Counted from the first letter of the stretch, positions 10,393 to 18,976 are shown. The stretch: 64,000 bases of DNA from Streptomyces iranensis (GCF_017874715.1 NZ_JAGGLR010000007.1:1-64000), one strand, 5' to 3'. Made by a program: numbers and translations. Notes: generated by a model not told the origin, from the letters alone.

Positions 10393-10434
10393 AACGCCGC
10401 GCGGGAGGGGATCAGCCCCCTCCCGCGCGGCGTT
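10393..10434. terminator. Strong hairpin terminator between convergent ACPX and P450 genes
   Basis: A perfect 18-bp inverted repeat (10393-10410 with 10417-10434) encloses a 6-base loop, atcagc. It is followed by TTTTC on the plus strand, the stem itself supplying the first two T. It lies 17 bases after the ACPX stop and 23 bases before the P450 stop, so it can end transcription from both sides. Confidence 0.9.
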
Positions 10435-10457
10435 TTCGGTGCTGCGGGGCAAGTGCG

Positions 10458-11717
10458 TCAGAAGGCGCACTCCACATGCTTGATGGCCTCGACAAAGCTG
10501 GCCACCAGCCGCCGGGGCTTCCCCACCGTGCGGATCTCCGGCAGCCGGCCGAACAGCTCGCGGAAGAGCACCGTGACCTCCATCCGGGCGAGATGGGCAC
10601 CCAGGCAGAAATGCGGTCCGACCGACCCGAAGGTCATATGCGGATTGGGGTCCCGGGTGATGTCGAACTCGTAGGGGTCGGGGAAGACGTCCTCGTCCCG
10701 GTTGGCCGACCAGTAGAAGAGCAGCAGCTTGTCGCCCTCCTCGAAGCGGTGGCCGTTCACCTCGCAGTCGCGCCGGACGGTGCGCCGCATCCAGTTGATG
10801 GGGGTGGCGACCCGCAGGATCTCCTCGACCGCGCCCGGCGCGTAGGCCTCGAAGTCGGAGAGCAGCAGCTTCCGCTGCTCCGGATGCTCGCTGAGCAGCA
10901 CCAGACCGCGCGAGATGGCGTTGCGGGTCGTCTCCATTCCGGCGACGACGAGCAGGATGAAGAAGGACGAGAGCTCTTCGGGGCTGAGCCGCTCACCGTC
11001 GATCTGCGCCTGCACCAGCCGGGTGATCAGATCGCCCGTGGGGTTGCGGATGCGGTCGGCGGCGAGCCGTGCGATGTAGTCGGCGAGTTCATGGGAGGTC
11101 TTCAGCAGGGCGGCGGTGGCCTGATCGGCCCGGGGAACATATTCGGGGTCGAAGGTGCCGACGATGATATTGGACCGGTCGTAAATGAACTCGTAGTCGT
11201 CGTCGGGAATCCCCATCATGCCGCTGAGCACCGCGATCGGCATGATCGCCGCGACCTTCCGGACGAAGTCTCCCGGCCCTTCCGCGATGAGGTCGTCGAC
11301 AATCTTCCGGGCCGCCTTGTGGGATGCCACCTCGAACTCGGCGGCCATTCCCCGGCCGAACGCGCGGGAGACCAGCCGGCGCATCCGGGCGTGCTGGGGA
11401 TTGTCCATGTTGATCATCGATCCGAAGAAGTCGTTGAACTCCTCCGGCAGATCGATGATGCTGATCGCGGTGGGCACGGAGCCGAAGTCCTGCGGACGCC
11501 GGCTCACCTCGGCGATATCGGCATGCCGGACCATCGCGTAATAGCCGGACCCCTGCCCGAACCCGGGCATGACCGGCTCGCGGAAGAGAACGGGCTCCGG
11601 CCGTCCGCGCAGCGCCGCGAAGGCGGCATCGCGGTCGCCGTAGGGCTGTGCCCAGAAGGACAAGTCGGTGAGGTCGATGTTGTCGATATGGGCGAACCTG
11701 GATTCCGGGGGATACAC
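10458..11717 (-). CDS. nigD: Cytochrome P450, probable polyether hydroxylase (MonD/NigD role)
   Basis: This 419-residue soluble bacterial P450 has all class hallmarks: I-helix AGMETT, K-helix ExxR (EEILR), and the haem-binding motif FGSVGPHFCLG with the ligand Cys at 371. Parts such as MINMDNPQHARMRRLVSRAF resemble CYP124/125-like sequences. In monensin, MonD hydroxylates the terminal methyl; in nigericin the C30 hydroxymethyl requires an equivalent oxidation of the grisorixin-type precursor. That role and the symbol are inferred from cluster context. The start is GTG 11717 with GTGAGG just upstream. The gene is convergent with ACPX and divergent from the thioesterase. No ferredoxin gene is visible in the window. 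Confidence 0.82.
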   Translation of the reverse strand: MYPPESRFAHIDNIDLTDLSFWAQPYGDRDAAFAALRGRPEPVLFREPVMPGFGQGSGYYAMVRHADIAEVSRRPQDFGSVPTAISIIDLPEEFNDFFGSMINMDNPQHARMRRLVSRAFGRGMAAEFEVASHKAARKIVDDLIAEGPGDFVRKVAAIMPIAVLSGMMGIPDDDYEFIYDRSNIIVGTFDPEYVPRADQATAALLKTSHELADYIARLAADRIRNPTGDLITRLVQAQIDGERLSPEELSSFFILLVVAGMETTRNAISRGLVLLSEHPEQRKLLLSDFEAYAPGAVEEILRVATPINWMRRTVRRDCEVNGHRFEEGDKLLLFYWSANRDEDVFPDPYEFDITRDPNPHMTFGSVGPHFCLGAHLARMEVTVLFRELFGRLPEIRTVGKPRRLVASFVEAIKHVECAF

Positions 11718-11737
11718 GGCGCCTCACTTCGGCTCGG

Positions 11738-11743
11738 AGTCTA
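11738..11743 (-). promoter_or_regulatory. Candidate -10 box for the P450 gene
   Basis: TAGACT on the minus strand, 20 bases before the GTG start, fits the TAnnnT pattern of housekeeping promoters. No convincing -35 box is seen at the right distance, so this is only a candidate. Confidence 0.3.
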
Positions 11744-11808
11744 CGGTCGGCAAGGGAGGTGGGTCGGCATGAGAGTATGAATCGCCCGGCCATCCAGCAT
11801 CTCGCCTC

Positions 11809-11826
11809 CCGCTAAAGCGCCGCTAA
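11809..11826. promoter_or_regulatory. Direct repeat CCGCTAA x2 with 11-bp period between divergent promoters
   Basis: The heptamer CCGCTAA occurs at 11809-11815 and again at 11820-11826, exactly one helical turn apart, in the 172-bp gap between the P450 and the thioesterase. Heptamers with an 11-bp period are the typical binding-site layout of SARP-type activators. No SARP gene lies in the window, and the position relative to the -10 boxes is not classical, so a regulatory role is only suggested. Confidence 0.35.
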
Positions 11827-11853
11827 TTCGCGCATACCTCACATCCGCAGCGG

Positions 11854-11883
11854 TCGAATCGGATTGGGCGGTCCGGCTAGAAT
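11854..11883 (+). promoter_or_regulatory. Promoter giving a probable leaderless thioesterase mRNA
   Basis: The hexamer TAGAAT at 11878-11883 is a good -10 box and ends 6 bases before the ATG at 11890, so transcription would start at or next to the start codon. A weak -35 (TCGAAT, 11854-11859) sits 18 bases upstream of it. No ribosome-binding sequence precedes the ATG, as expected for a leaderless transcript. Confidence 0.5.
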
Positions 11884-11889
11884 TCCGCC

Positions 11890-12756
11890 ATGGATCTTTC
11901 CGTGCCCGTAACCGACGATGTGAAATTGCATTTCCGGCACCGGCCGGGAACGGCGTCGCCTCCCTTTCTCCTGGTCCATGGCATGGCGTCGAGCGCCCGG
12001 CTGTGGGACGAGGTCGCCGACCATCTGGCCGCCGCGGGCCATGCGGTGTACGCGGTGGATCTGCGCGGCCACGGGGACTCCGACACCCCGGAGACCGGAT
12101 ACGACATCCCGACCGCGGTCGCGGATCTGGTGGCGGCGTCCGCCGCCCTCGGGCTGGACCGGGTGGTGGTGGCCGGTCACTCCTGGGGCGGCAATATCTC
12201 GGTGCGGCTGACGGCGGAGCACCCCGAGCTGGTCGCCGCGCTGGCCCTGGTGGACGGCGGCTGGCTGGAGCCGGCCAAGGCGTTCTCCTCCTGGGACGCG
12301 TTCGTCGGGGCGCTGCGCCCGGCGTCCCTGGAGGGCGCCACCGTGCGGAGTGTGAGCGACTACTTCCGCGCCATCCACCCGGACTGGTCCCCGGCGGCGA
12401 TCGAGGCCGCGGTGGCCACGATGCGGGAGAACCCGGACGGGTCGCTGTCCCGGCGCATGTCCACCGAGCAGCACATGTCGATCCTGTACAGCATCTGGAA
12501 CGAGCCGCCGCGGCCGTGGTACGCGGCCGTCGACGTGCCCACCCTGCTCATGCCCGCCATCCCCAAGGGCGCGGACGCGAAGTGGGCAGACCGCATCCGC
12601 TCCCGCATCAGGGAGACCACGGCCGATCTGCGCCATGCGACGATGCGCGAATATCTCGACTCCGAGCACGATCTGCACGCCCAGCACCCCCGGCGGGTGG
12701 CCGACGATCTGCTCGACCTGGCTCGCGGCCTCCGGCCGACCGGCGACGCTCGCTGA
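11890..12756 (+). CDS. nigCII: Polyether chain-release thioesterase, alpha/beta-hydrolase (MonCII/NanE-type)
   Basis: This 288-residue alpha/beta-hydrolase has an oxyanion HGMASS motif at 30, the nucleophile elbow GHSWGG with Ser98, a likely catalytic Asp122 (LVDGGW), and a likely His260 in SEHDLHAQHP. The spacing matches the Ser/Asp/His triad I recall for NanE, the discrete thioesterase that hydrolyses the finished polyether from its ACP in nanchangmycin biosynthesis. No PKS subunit in the window ends in a TE domain, so a stand-alone release enzyme is needed and this is the only candidate here. It is transcribed away from the P450, probably from a leaderless mRNA. It could instead be a generic hydrolase, but the size, triad and context fit the release role well. 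Confidence 0.78.
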   Translation: MDLSVPVTDDVKLHFRHRPGTASPPFLLVHGMASSARLWDEVADHLAAAGHAVYAVDLRGHGDSDTPETGYDIPTAVADLVAASAALGLDRVVVAGHSWGGNISVRLTAEHPELVAALALVDGGWLEPAKAFSSWDAFVGALRPASLEGATVRSVSDYFRAIHPDWSPAAIEAAVATMRENPDGSLSRRMSTEQHMSILYSIWNEPPRPWYAAVDVPTLLMPAIPKGADAKWADRIRSRIRETTADLRHATMREYLDSEHDLHAQHPRRVADDLLDLARGLRPTGDAR

Positions 12757-12834
12757 CGGCACGGCACCCCCGCCACCGACGGCTGAGCGCTCCGCGGGAA
12801 GTGTCGCGAGGTGCGATCGTTCATCCGCGGCCGC

Positions 12835-12902
12835 GTCGTGGCTGGTCGCGCCCGCGCGGCGGAGCCGCACATCGACACAGCCCCGCGCCCCTTCGGGACG
12901 CA
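12835..12902. repeat. Common Streptomyces intergenic hairpin repeat, possible terminator
   Basis: The segment has a GTGGCTGGTCGCG start, a perfect small hairpin (gcggc-gga-gccgc, 12856-12868), the string CATCGACACAGCCCCGCG, and a second hairpin around a TTC loop (12885-12901, one mismatch). I recognise it as a repeat family scattered between genes in many Streptomyces genomes. It separates the thioesterase from the convergent TetR gene and may terminate both. The rest of the 164-bp gap shows nothing else. Confidence 0.6.
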
Positions 12903-12920
12903 CCCGCACCGCACCGGACT

Positions 12921-13628
12921 TCAGCGAGGCCGCTTCGGCCCCCGCAGGGTCTCGGCCCGCTTCTCGATCGCCGAGATCAGCGCCCCGACCGTGGCCTCGA
13001 AGATCTGCTCGTCCGTCACCTCGGCGAGTTCGGCGCTCAGACGGGTGATGTTCGGGAGTGCCCGCGGGTCGACCAGCCGGTACTCGCGGGTCCAGGCGGA
13101 CTCGTCGGCCGCGCGGGCCTCCGCGTCGAACAGGAAATAGGCGGCCTGCTGACCGACATAGGCGAGGAGTGAGTCCGCGACCATACGGTAGTGGAGGGCC
13201 GCCTCGGCGCCCTCGAGTCCGGCCTCCATGACGGCGCCGAGGATGAGTTCGACGACCCGGAACTCGTTGGGCCGCCGGGTGGTCCGGCTTGCCATGGCCG
13301 AGCCCACCACCGGGTATTTGAGGGCGACCGCCAGCGAGCCGTCGGCGAGCGCCCGGATGCGCCCCTTCCAGTCGAGGCCCTCGGGGATGCTGTCGAGCAC
13401 CTCGCCGAGCGTGCGGTCCGCGACGGACAGCAGCAGCTCGTCCTTGTCGCGAAAGTGCCGGTAGATCGCGGTCGGGTCGGCACCGAGCTCCTCGCCGAGG
13501 CGCCGGACGGTGAAGGCGTCCTCGCTGCCGCGAGCCGCGATGCGCAGGCTCGCGTCGATGATCGCGTCGGGCGTCAGTTGACTGCCTGCGCGCTTGCTCC
13601 GGGCCGTGTTGGCGGGTGACTTCGGCAT
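12921..13628 (-). CDS. TetR/AcrR-family transcriptional regulator
   Basis: This 235-residue protein has an N-terminal helix-turn-helix typical of TetR proteins (about residues 20-67: LTPDAIIDASLRIAARG, then FTVRRLGEELGADPTAIYRHFRDKDELL), followed by an all-helical ligand and dimerisation domain. Regulators of this kind repress a neighbouring operon until a small ligand binds. It is divergent from the amidohydrolase/ABC-importer operon, with a 126-bp shared control region containing a perfect inverted repeat at 13661-13693, so that operon is the likely target. The ligand is unknown. Control of the polyether genes is possible but has no support in the sequence. Confidence 0.9.
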   Translation of the reverse strand: MPKSPANTARSKRAGSQLTPDAIIDASLRIAARGSEDAFTVRRLGEELGADPTAIYRHFRDKDELLLSVADRTLGEVLDSIPEGLDWKGRIRALADGSLAVALKYPVVGSAMASRTTRRPNEFRVVELILGAVMEAGLEGAEAALHYRMVADSLLAYVGQQAAYFLFDAEARAADESAWTREYRLVDPRALPNITRLSAELAEVTDEQIFEATVGALISAIEKRAETLRGPKRPR

Positions 13629-13660
13629 GGTGCGGCCAGTGTATCGATCCAGGAAACGAT

Positions 13661-13693
13661 CAGCGCAATACCGTTGACAACAGCATTGCGCTG
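13661..13693. promoter_or_regulatory. Inverted repeat, probable TetR operator
   Basis: CAGCGCAAT (13661-13669) and its exact reverse complement ATTGCGCTG (13685-13693) flank a 15-base spacer. The spacer includes TTGACA (13674-13679), a perfect -35 box for the plus-strand operon; a weak -10 (TTCACT) would fall at 13697-13702. A repressor bound here would cover the promoter, and the site also lies 33 bases from the TetR start, so autoregulation is likely. Confidence 0.6.
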
Positions 13694-13754
13694 CCGTTCA
13701 CTCCTCCACAACGACAAGCCAGCGGGTCAGCCCGCCGAGCCGGAGGTTGCTTCG

Positions 13755-15431
13755 ATGGCACACCGCAGCCAACAGGCCGACACCGTTTTCATGGGTGGCC
13801 GGGTCTTCACCGGAGCCGGAAGAAGGCCCACCCCGGTGGACGCCGCCGTCGCCGTAGGGGGAGGCCGGATCCTGGCCGTCGCCGACGCGAGCGCGGTGTG
13901 GTCGCTCGCCGGCGCCGCCACGGAGGTCGTCGACCTGGAGGGCGGACTGCTCGTCCCCGGGTTCCAGGACGCCCATGTCCATCCCGTGGTGGGCGGAGCC
14001 CTGATGCTCGGCTGCGACCTGGGTGGGCGGAGCACCGCCGAGGGCTGTCTCGCGGTGGTGGCCCAGTACGCCAGGGACCATCCGGACGCGGCCTGGATCC
14101 GCGGCGGCGGCTGGTCCATGGACAGCTTCCCCGGGGGTACGCCGACGCGCGGCATGCTCGACGCGGCGGTGCCGGACCGGCCCGTCCTGCTCACCAACCG
14201 CGACGGCCACGGCGCCTGGGCCAACACCCGCGCACTCGACCTCGCGGGGGTCGACCGGCACACCCCCGACCCGGCGGACGGCCGGATCGAGCGGGAGCCG
14301 GACGGGACCCCGGCGGGCACCCTGCACGAGAGCGCCGTGGAACTGGTGGCCCGCCATATGCCGATCGCGACCCCGGACGAGGCGTACGCCGGTCTGCTCG
14401 CCGCGCAGGAGTACCTCTTCTCGCTGGGAGTGACCGGCTGGCAGGACGCCATGATCGGCGCTTTCCCCGGCAACCCCGACAACTTCGAGGTCTATCTGCG
14501 CGCGGCCCGTGAAGGCTTGCTGCTCGCCCGCGTCGTGGGCGCCCTGTGGTGGGACCGCGAACGCGGCCTGGAACAACTTCCCGAGCTGGCGGAGCGCCGC
14601 CGCACCGGACGGGTGGGCCGCTTCAACGCCACCAGCGTGAAGATCATGCAGGACGGCGTGGCGGAGAACTTCACCGCGGGAATGCTGGAGCCCTACCTCG
14701 ACGGCTGTGGCTGCCCCACCGCCAACTCCGGGCTCAGTTTCGTCGACCCCGCCCTGCTCATCGAGGCGGTGTGCGCACTCGACCGCTCCGGCTTCCAAGT
14801 GCACTTCCACGCGCTCGGCGACCGCGCGGTCCGTGAGGCCCTCGACGCGCTCGCCGCGGCCCGCGCCGCCAATGGCGTCAATGACAACCGGCACCACATG
14901 GCCCACCTCCAGGTCGTCCATCCCGACGACATCGGACGCTTCGCGAGCCTGGACGTGGCCGCGAACATCCAGGCGCTGTGGGCAACGCATGAACCGCAGA
15001 TGGACGAGTTGACGATCCCGTTCCTGGGCCCCGAACGGGCCGCCCTGCAGTACCCGTTCGAGGATCTGCGGCGCGCCGGGGCCCGCCTGGTCGCGGGCAG
15101 CGACTGGTCGGTGAGCAGCCCCAATCCGCTGTGGGGCATCCATGTCGCGGTCAACCGCACCGTACCCCCGGAGGAGACCCCCGGCGCACCGTACCCGCCG
15201 TTCCACCCCGAGCAGGCGCTGTCCCTGGCCGAGGCGCTCACCGCGTACACCGCGGGCAGCGCCTGGGTGAACCACCTCGACGACGTGACCGGCACGATCG
15301 AGGAGGGCAAGTACGCGGATCTCGTGGTACTCGACCGCGACCCGTTCGCGGGCCCCTCCCAGGAGATCGCCGACGCCCGGGTGCGCCGGACCTATATCGA
15401 CGGTCGGCCCGTCTTCGCCGCGACCGACTGA
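13755..15431 (+). CDS. YtcJ-like metal-dependent amidohydrolase (Amidohydro_3 family)
   Basis: This 558-residue protein belongs to the family that includes N-substituted formamide deformylase. The N-terminal beta-sandwich is followed by the metal-binding DAHVHP motif. Further motifs are HFHALGDRAVREALDAL and HLQVVHPDDI, and AGSDWSVSSPNPLWGI carries the late catalytic Asp. The C-terminus, GTIEEGKYADLVVLDRDPF, is typical of the superfamily. The substrate is unknown; hydrolysis of an amide or related C-N bond is expected. I chose ATG 13755 because GGAGG lies 8 bases upstream; an earlier in-frame ATG at 13674 overlaps the -35 box. It heads an operon with a peptide-type importer, suggesting it processes what is imported. 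Confidence 0.85.
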   Translation: MAHRSQQADTVFMGGRVFTGAGRRPTPVDAAVAVGGGRILAVADASAVWSLAGAATEVVDLEGGLLVPGFQDAHVHPVVGGALMLGCDLGGRSTAEGCLAVVAQYARDHPDAAWIRGGGWSMDSFPGGTPTRGMLDAAVPDRPVLLTNRDGHGAWANTRALDLAGVDRHTPDPADGRIEREPDGTPAGTLHESAVELVARHMPIATPDEAYAGLLAAQEYLFSLGVTGWQDAMIGAFPGNPDNFEVYLRAAREGLLLARVVGALWWDRERGLEQLPELAERRRTGRVGRFNATSVKIMQDGVAENFTAGMLEPYLDGCGCPTANSGLSFVDPALLIEAVCALDRSGFQVHFHALGDRAVREALDALAAARAANGVNDNRHHMAHLQVVHPDDIGRFASLDVAANIQALWATHEPQMDELTIPFLGPERAALQYPFEDLRRAGARLVAGSDWSVSSPNPLWGIHVAVNRTVPPEETPGAPYPPFHPEQALSLAEALTAYTAGSAWVNHLDDVTGTIEEGKYADLVVLDRDPFAGPSQEIADARVRRTYIDGRPVFAATD

Positions 15432-15477
15432 CGTATCCCCTCCACTTCACCGAGCCCACCCCGGACGGAGCCAGCCG

Positions 15478-17151
15478 ATGCCCATAGGGAGCGCAGGAAC
15501 GAGACGACGGACACGACCATCGCGGCGCACCGCGGGGACGTTCCTCACCGTGGCCGCGGTGCTCACCGCCGGTGCGTGCAGCGGCACCGCGCACTCGGAC
15601 AAGGGCGGCAGTACGAGCGCCGCGTACCACCTCACGGACCGAACTCCCGCCGCCACAGGGCAACTTGACTCCTTCACCTGGTCGATCTTCGCCGAGCCCA
15701 CCTCGATCGACTACGCCTACGCCTTCGACTACCCGCCCAGCCAGATCCTCTCCAACGTCTGCGAGAGCCTGCTGCGCTGGAACCCGGATCTGACGACGTC
15801 GCCGAACCTCGCGTCCTCGTACCGCAATCCGACGCCCACCACCTGGGTCTACAAGATCCGCCCCCATGTGCGCTTCCACGACGGGACGGTGCTCACCGCG
15901 CACGACGTCGTCGCCTCGCTGCGCCGCCACCTCGACCCCGCCGTGGGCAGCGCCTGGGCCAACTCGTTCCGCAATGTGAAGTCGATCGACCAGTCCGGTG
16001 AGCTGGAAGTCACCGTCAGGCTGAAGAAGCCGGACTCGACCTTCAACCAGGAGATGGCGGCCGGCCCCGGCACCGTCGAGTCCGCCGCCACCCTCGCCGA
16101 GGAGGGCAAGGACTACGGCAGTCCCAAGGGCGGTGTGAACTGCACCGGGCCGTTCTCGTTCGGGTCCTGGAACCCGGGCCAGTCGCTTGTGCTCAAGAGG
16201 TTCGACGGCTACTGGAATCCCAAGCTCAAGGCGAAGGCGGGCCAGGTCAAGTTCGTGTTCCTGAGCGATGCGACGACCCGCGTCAGCGCCTTCCAGAGCG
16301 GTGAGGTGGACGGCGGCTGGATGGTCCCCACCGATTCCTACGCCCAACTCCGCTCGTCCCGGGTGGGAAAGCTCTACTTCGGCCGCAACACCACCGTCGC
16401 CGACGAGGTGGTCGGCGATCTCAAGGGCCCGCTGGGCGACGCCCGGGTGCGCAGGGCCCTGCTCATGGCCATCGACCGCGAGGGCATCGTCAAGGCGGGC
16501 GCCGGCGGAGTCGGCGAGGTCGCCGACTCGCTGGTCACCGACAACGTGTGGAACAGCGCACCCGCCGCGACCCGCAAGGCCCTCCTCGAGAACCTGCCGC
16601 GCTACCCGTACGACCCGGCCAAGGCCAAGAAGCTCGCGAAACAGGCCGGAGTGCGGGGCCGCCGGATCACCATCGCGACCAGCCCGCTCGACTCGCAGTC
16701 GACGATCACCACACAGGCCGTCGCCCAGGCGGCCAAGGACATCGGGCTCGACCCCGAGATCGACACGCTCCCCCCGGAGAAGTACTCGACGCTCTTCACC
16801 GACCCCGCCGCCCGCAAGGGCATCGACCTCTTCCTCACCTTCTGGTACACGTCGATCACCGACCCGCTGGACATGTACACCTCCCTGGAGACCGGCGCGT
16901 CCACCAACTACGGGGGCTGGTCGAACAAGGACTTCGACAAGGCCGTCGAGCGGGCCATCGGCACCTACGAACCGGCCGCGCACGCGGAGGCCAACGCGAG
17001 GGCGCAGCGGATCGCCCTGCGGGAACTGCCCTGGCTGCCCCTGCACACACAGCCCGTGAGCGTCTTCCTCGGCAACCGGATCACCGGCGTCCGGCCGTCG
17101 ATCGCCTACCTCTACTACCCGTGGGCGGCCGAGATCGGAGCCAAGGGATGA
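15478..17151 (+). CDS. ABC importer substrate-binding lipoprotein, peptide/nickel family (SBP_bac_5)
   Basis: This 557-residue extracellular binding protein has an Arg-rich N-terminus, a short hydrophobic segment and LTAGAC with Cys34 as the likely lipid-attachment residue (the lipobox is imperfect). The mature part has the family-5 fold of DppA/OppA proteins, with features such as TWVYKIRPHVRFHDGTVLTAHDV and DARVRRALLMAIDREGIV. It delivers the ligand to the two permeases that follow. Its stop overlaps the start of the first permease (ATGA). It follows the amidohydrolase by 46 bases, so the same promoter probably serves both. Confidence 0.92.
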   Translation: MPIGSAGTRRRTRPSRRTAGTFLTVAAVLTAGACSGTAHSDKGGSTSAAYHLTDRTPAATGQLDSFTWSIFAEPTSIDYAYAFDYPPSQILSNVCESLLRWNPDLTTSPNLASSYRNPTPTTWVYKIRPHVRFHDGTVLTAHDVVASLRRHLDPAVGSAWANSFRNVKSIDQSGELEVTVRLKKPDSTFNQEMAAGPGTVESAATLAEEGKDYGSPKGGVNCTGPFSFGSWNPGQSLVLKRFDGYWNPKLKAKAGQVKFVFLSDATTRVSAFQSGEVDGGWMVPTDSYAQLRSSRVGKLYFGRNTTVADEVVGDLKGPLGDARVRRALLMAIDREGIVKAGAGGVGEVADSLVTDNVWNSAPAATRKALLENLPRYPYDPAKAKKLAKQAGVRGRRITIATSPLDSQSTITTQAVAQAAKDIGLDPEIDTLPPEKYSTLFTDPAARKGIDLFLTFWYTSITDPLDMYTSLETGASTNYGGWSNKDFDKAVERAIGTYEPAAHAEANARAQRIALRELPWLPLHTQPVSVFLGNRITGVRPSIAYLYYPWAAEIGAKG

Positions 17152-18116
17152 ATCGCACGGCGACACGGGCACTCGACGGTCTGCGCAGACTGGCCGGGAT
17201 GGCCACGACCCTCCTGGTCACCTCGTTCCTGGTGTTCTCCTCGCTGTACCTGGCGCCCGGCGACCCGGCGAGCTTCCTGGTGCGCGGCCGCAGCGCGAGC
17301 CCGCAGGAACTCGCCGAGATCCGGCGCCAGTACGGGTTCGACCAGCCGTTCCTGGTCCGGTACGGGCACTGGCTGGACCAGGTGCTGCACGGCGACTTCG
17401 GCCGGTCCTACATCTTCCACCAGGACGTCAGCTCGGTCATCTGGTCGCGCCTGCCGGCCACACTGCTGTTGGTCGGGGTGTCGGCACTGCTGATCGCGGT
17501 GGTCGGCATCGCGGCGGGCATGGTCGGCGCGCTGCGCCGCGGCAAGCGGACCGACTCCGTGCTGATGCTTCTGGTGACGGTGGGGGCCGCCGCCCCCGCC
17601 TTCGTCGTCGCGGTGCTGTTGAGGTCGCAGTTCGGGGTGCGGCTCGGCTGGTTCCCGACCATCGGCAACGGCACCGGCGTACTCGACCGACTGCATCATG
17701 TCGTGCTTCCGGCGGTGGCCCTGTCGGTGACGTTCATGGCGCTGGTGGCCCGGGTGACCCGCTCGGCGATGCTGGAGGAGCTGGGCCGTGAGCACGTCGA
17801 GGTCTCGGTGAGCCGTGGTACACCACGGTGGACCGTGATCCGGTGTCATGTGCTGCGCAACGCGCTCGGGCCGATCGTCACCGTCTCCGCGCTCCTGATC
17901 TCGGGAATGCTGGTGAGCACCTCGATCGTGGAGACCGCGTTCGGGATGTCGGGCGTGGGATCGCTGCTCGTGCAGTCGGTCAACCAGATGGACTTCCAGG
18001 TGGTACAGGCGATCGTGCTGCTCGTGGTGGCCGCGTTCGTCGTGGTCAACGCCCTGGTGGACGTGGCACATCCGCTGATCGATCCACGGGTGGCGGCAGC
18101 GGGGAGCGCACGATGA
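17148..18116 (+). CDS. ABC importer permease, DppB/OppB family
   Basis: This 322-residue inner-membrane permease has about six transmembrane helices. The N-terminal helix leads into the LYLAPGDPASFLVRG segment typical of DppB proteins. The cytoplasmic EAA-type loop that contacts the ATPases is near LGREHVEVSVSRGTPRWTVI and ends in NALGPIV. ATG 17148 overlaps the preceding stop, and its own stop overlaps the next start (ATGA). It pairs with the DppC-type permease to form the channel. Confidence 0.92.
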   Translation: MNRTATRALDGLRRLAGMATTLLVTSFLVFSSLYLAPGDPASFLVRGRSASPQELAEIRRQYGFDQPFLVRYGHWLDQVLHGDFGRSYIFHQDVSSVIWSRLPATLLLVGVSALLIAVVGIAAGMVGALRRGKRTDSVLMLLVTVGAAAPAFVVAVLLRSQFGVRLGWFPTIGNGTGVLDRLHHVVLPAVALSVTFMALVARVTRSAMLEELGREHVEVSVSRGTPRWTVIRCHVLRNALGPIVTVSALLISGMLVSTSIVETAFGMSGVGSLLVQSVNQMDFQVVQAIVLLVVAAFVVVNALVDVAHPLIDPRVAAAGSAR

Positions 18117-18976
18117 GCGTACGGATCCCAGGCGTGACGCACGGTCCGGTCGCCCGGCTGCGGTCCTTGGGCGGCGGGTGGTCGCAGAACCTGTGCCTGC
18201 TGTTTCTGGTCCTGTTCGTCCTGGTCTCGGTGTTCGCACCGTGGCTCGCGCCGCAGGATCCGACCTACGGCGACCTCGGCTCGGGGCTCGTGGGCCCGAG
18301 CGCCGAGCACTGGCTGGGCACGGACCAGGGTGGGCACGACACGTTTTCGGCCCTCGTCGAGGGGAGTCGTACGAGCCTGGTCGGGCCGCTCACGGTGGTG
18401 CTGTTCTCCACCGTTACGGGCATCGCCGTCGGCCTGTTCACGGCCTGGCGGGGCGGCTGGGCCGACACCGTGATCGGGCGGCTGATCGACGTCCTGTTCG
18501 CCTTCCCCGCACTGCTCGTCGCGATCCTCGCGGTGGCGGTCTTCGGCAAGGGGATGACGGCACCGGTGATCGCCATGTCCCTCGCGTACATGCCGTACAC
18601 CGCCCGGCTGGTGCGCGGCCTCGCCCTGCAGGAGCAGGCCAGGCCCTATATCGCCGCCTACCGTGTGCAAGGGCACTCCGGGATGTTCGTCGCGGTCCGC
18701 CGGCTGCTGCCGAACATCGGTCCCACCGTGCTCGCCCAGTCGACCGTCAACTTCGGCTACGCGCTGCTCGACCTCGCCGCCCTGTCCTTCCTGGGCCTTG
18801 GCGTTCAGCCGCCGACACCCGACTGGGGCGCGATGATCAACCAGAGTCAGGCCGCGGTGCTGCAGGGGCAGCCGCTGTCGTCGATCGTGCCCGCTGTCGC
18901 GGTCGTACTGGTCGTCGTCGCCTTCAACGTGGTCGGAGAGAACGTCGGCGACCGGCTCGCGGGGAGGAATTCCTGA
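18113..18976 (+). CDS. ABC importer permease, DppC/OppC family
   Basis: This 287-residue permease opens with a cytoplasmic stretch, one helix (LCLLFLVLFVLVSVFAPWLAP) and the DppC-type periplasmic motif HWLGTDQGGHDTFSALVEGSR. A core of about five helices follows. The EAA-like coupling loop includes YRVQGHSGMFVAVRRLLPNIGP. The start is ATG 18113, overlapping the upstream stop. Its stop and the next ATG share one base (TGATG), so the operon is translationally coupled throughout. Confidence 0.92.
   Translation: MSVRIPGVTHGPVARLRSLGGGWSQNLCLLFLVLFVLVSVFAPWLAPQDPTYGDLGSGLVGPSAEHWLGTDQGGHDTFSALVEGSRTSLVGPLTVVLFSTVTGIAVGLFTAWRGGWADTVIGRLIDVLFAFPALLVAILAVAVFGKGMTAPVIAMSLAYMPYTARLVRGLALQEQARPYIAAYRVQGHSGMFVAVRRLLPNIGPTVLAQSTVNFGYALLDLAALSFLGLGVQPPTPDWGAMINQSQAAVLQGQPLSSIVPAVAVVLVVVAFNVVGENVGDRLAGRNS

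Noticed and set aside
13674..13754. An upstream ATG for the amidohydrolase at 13674
   Set aside because: It lies on the probable -35 box and within the operator, while ATG 13755 has a good GGAGG at 8 bases.
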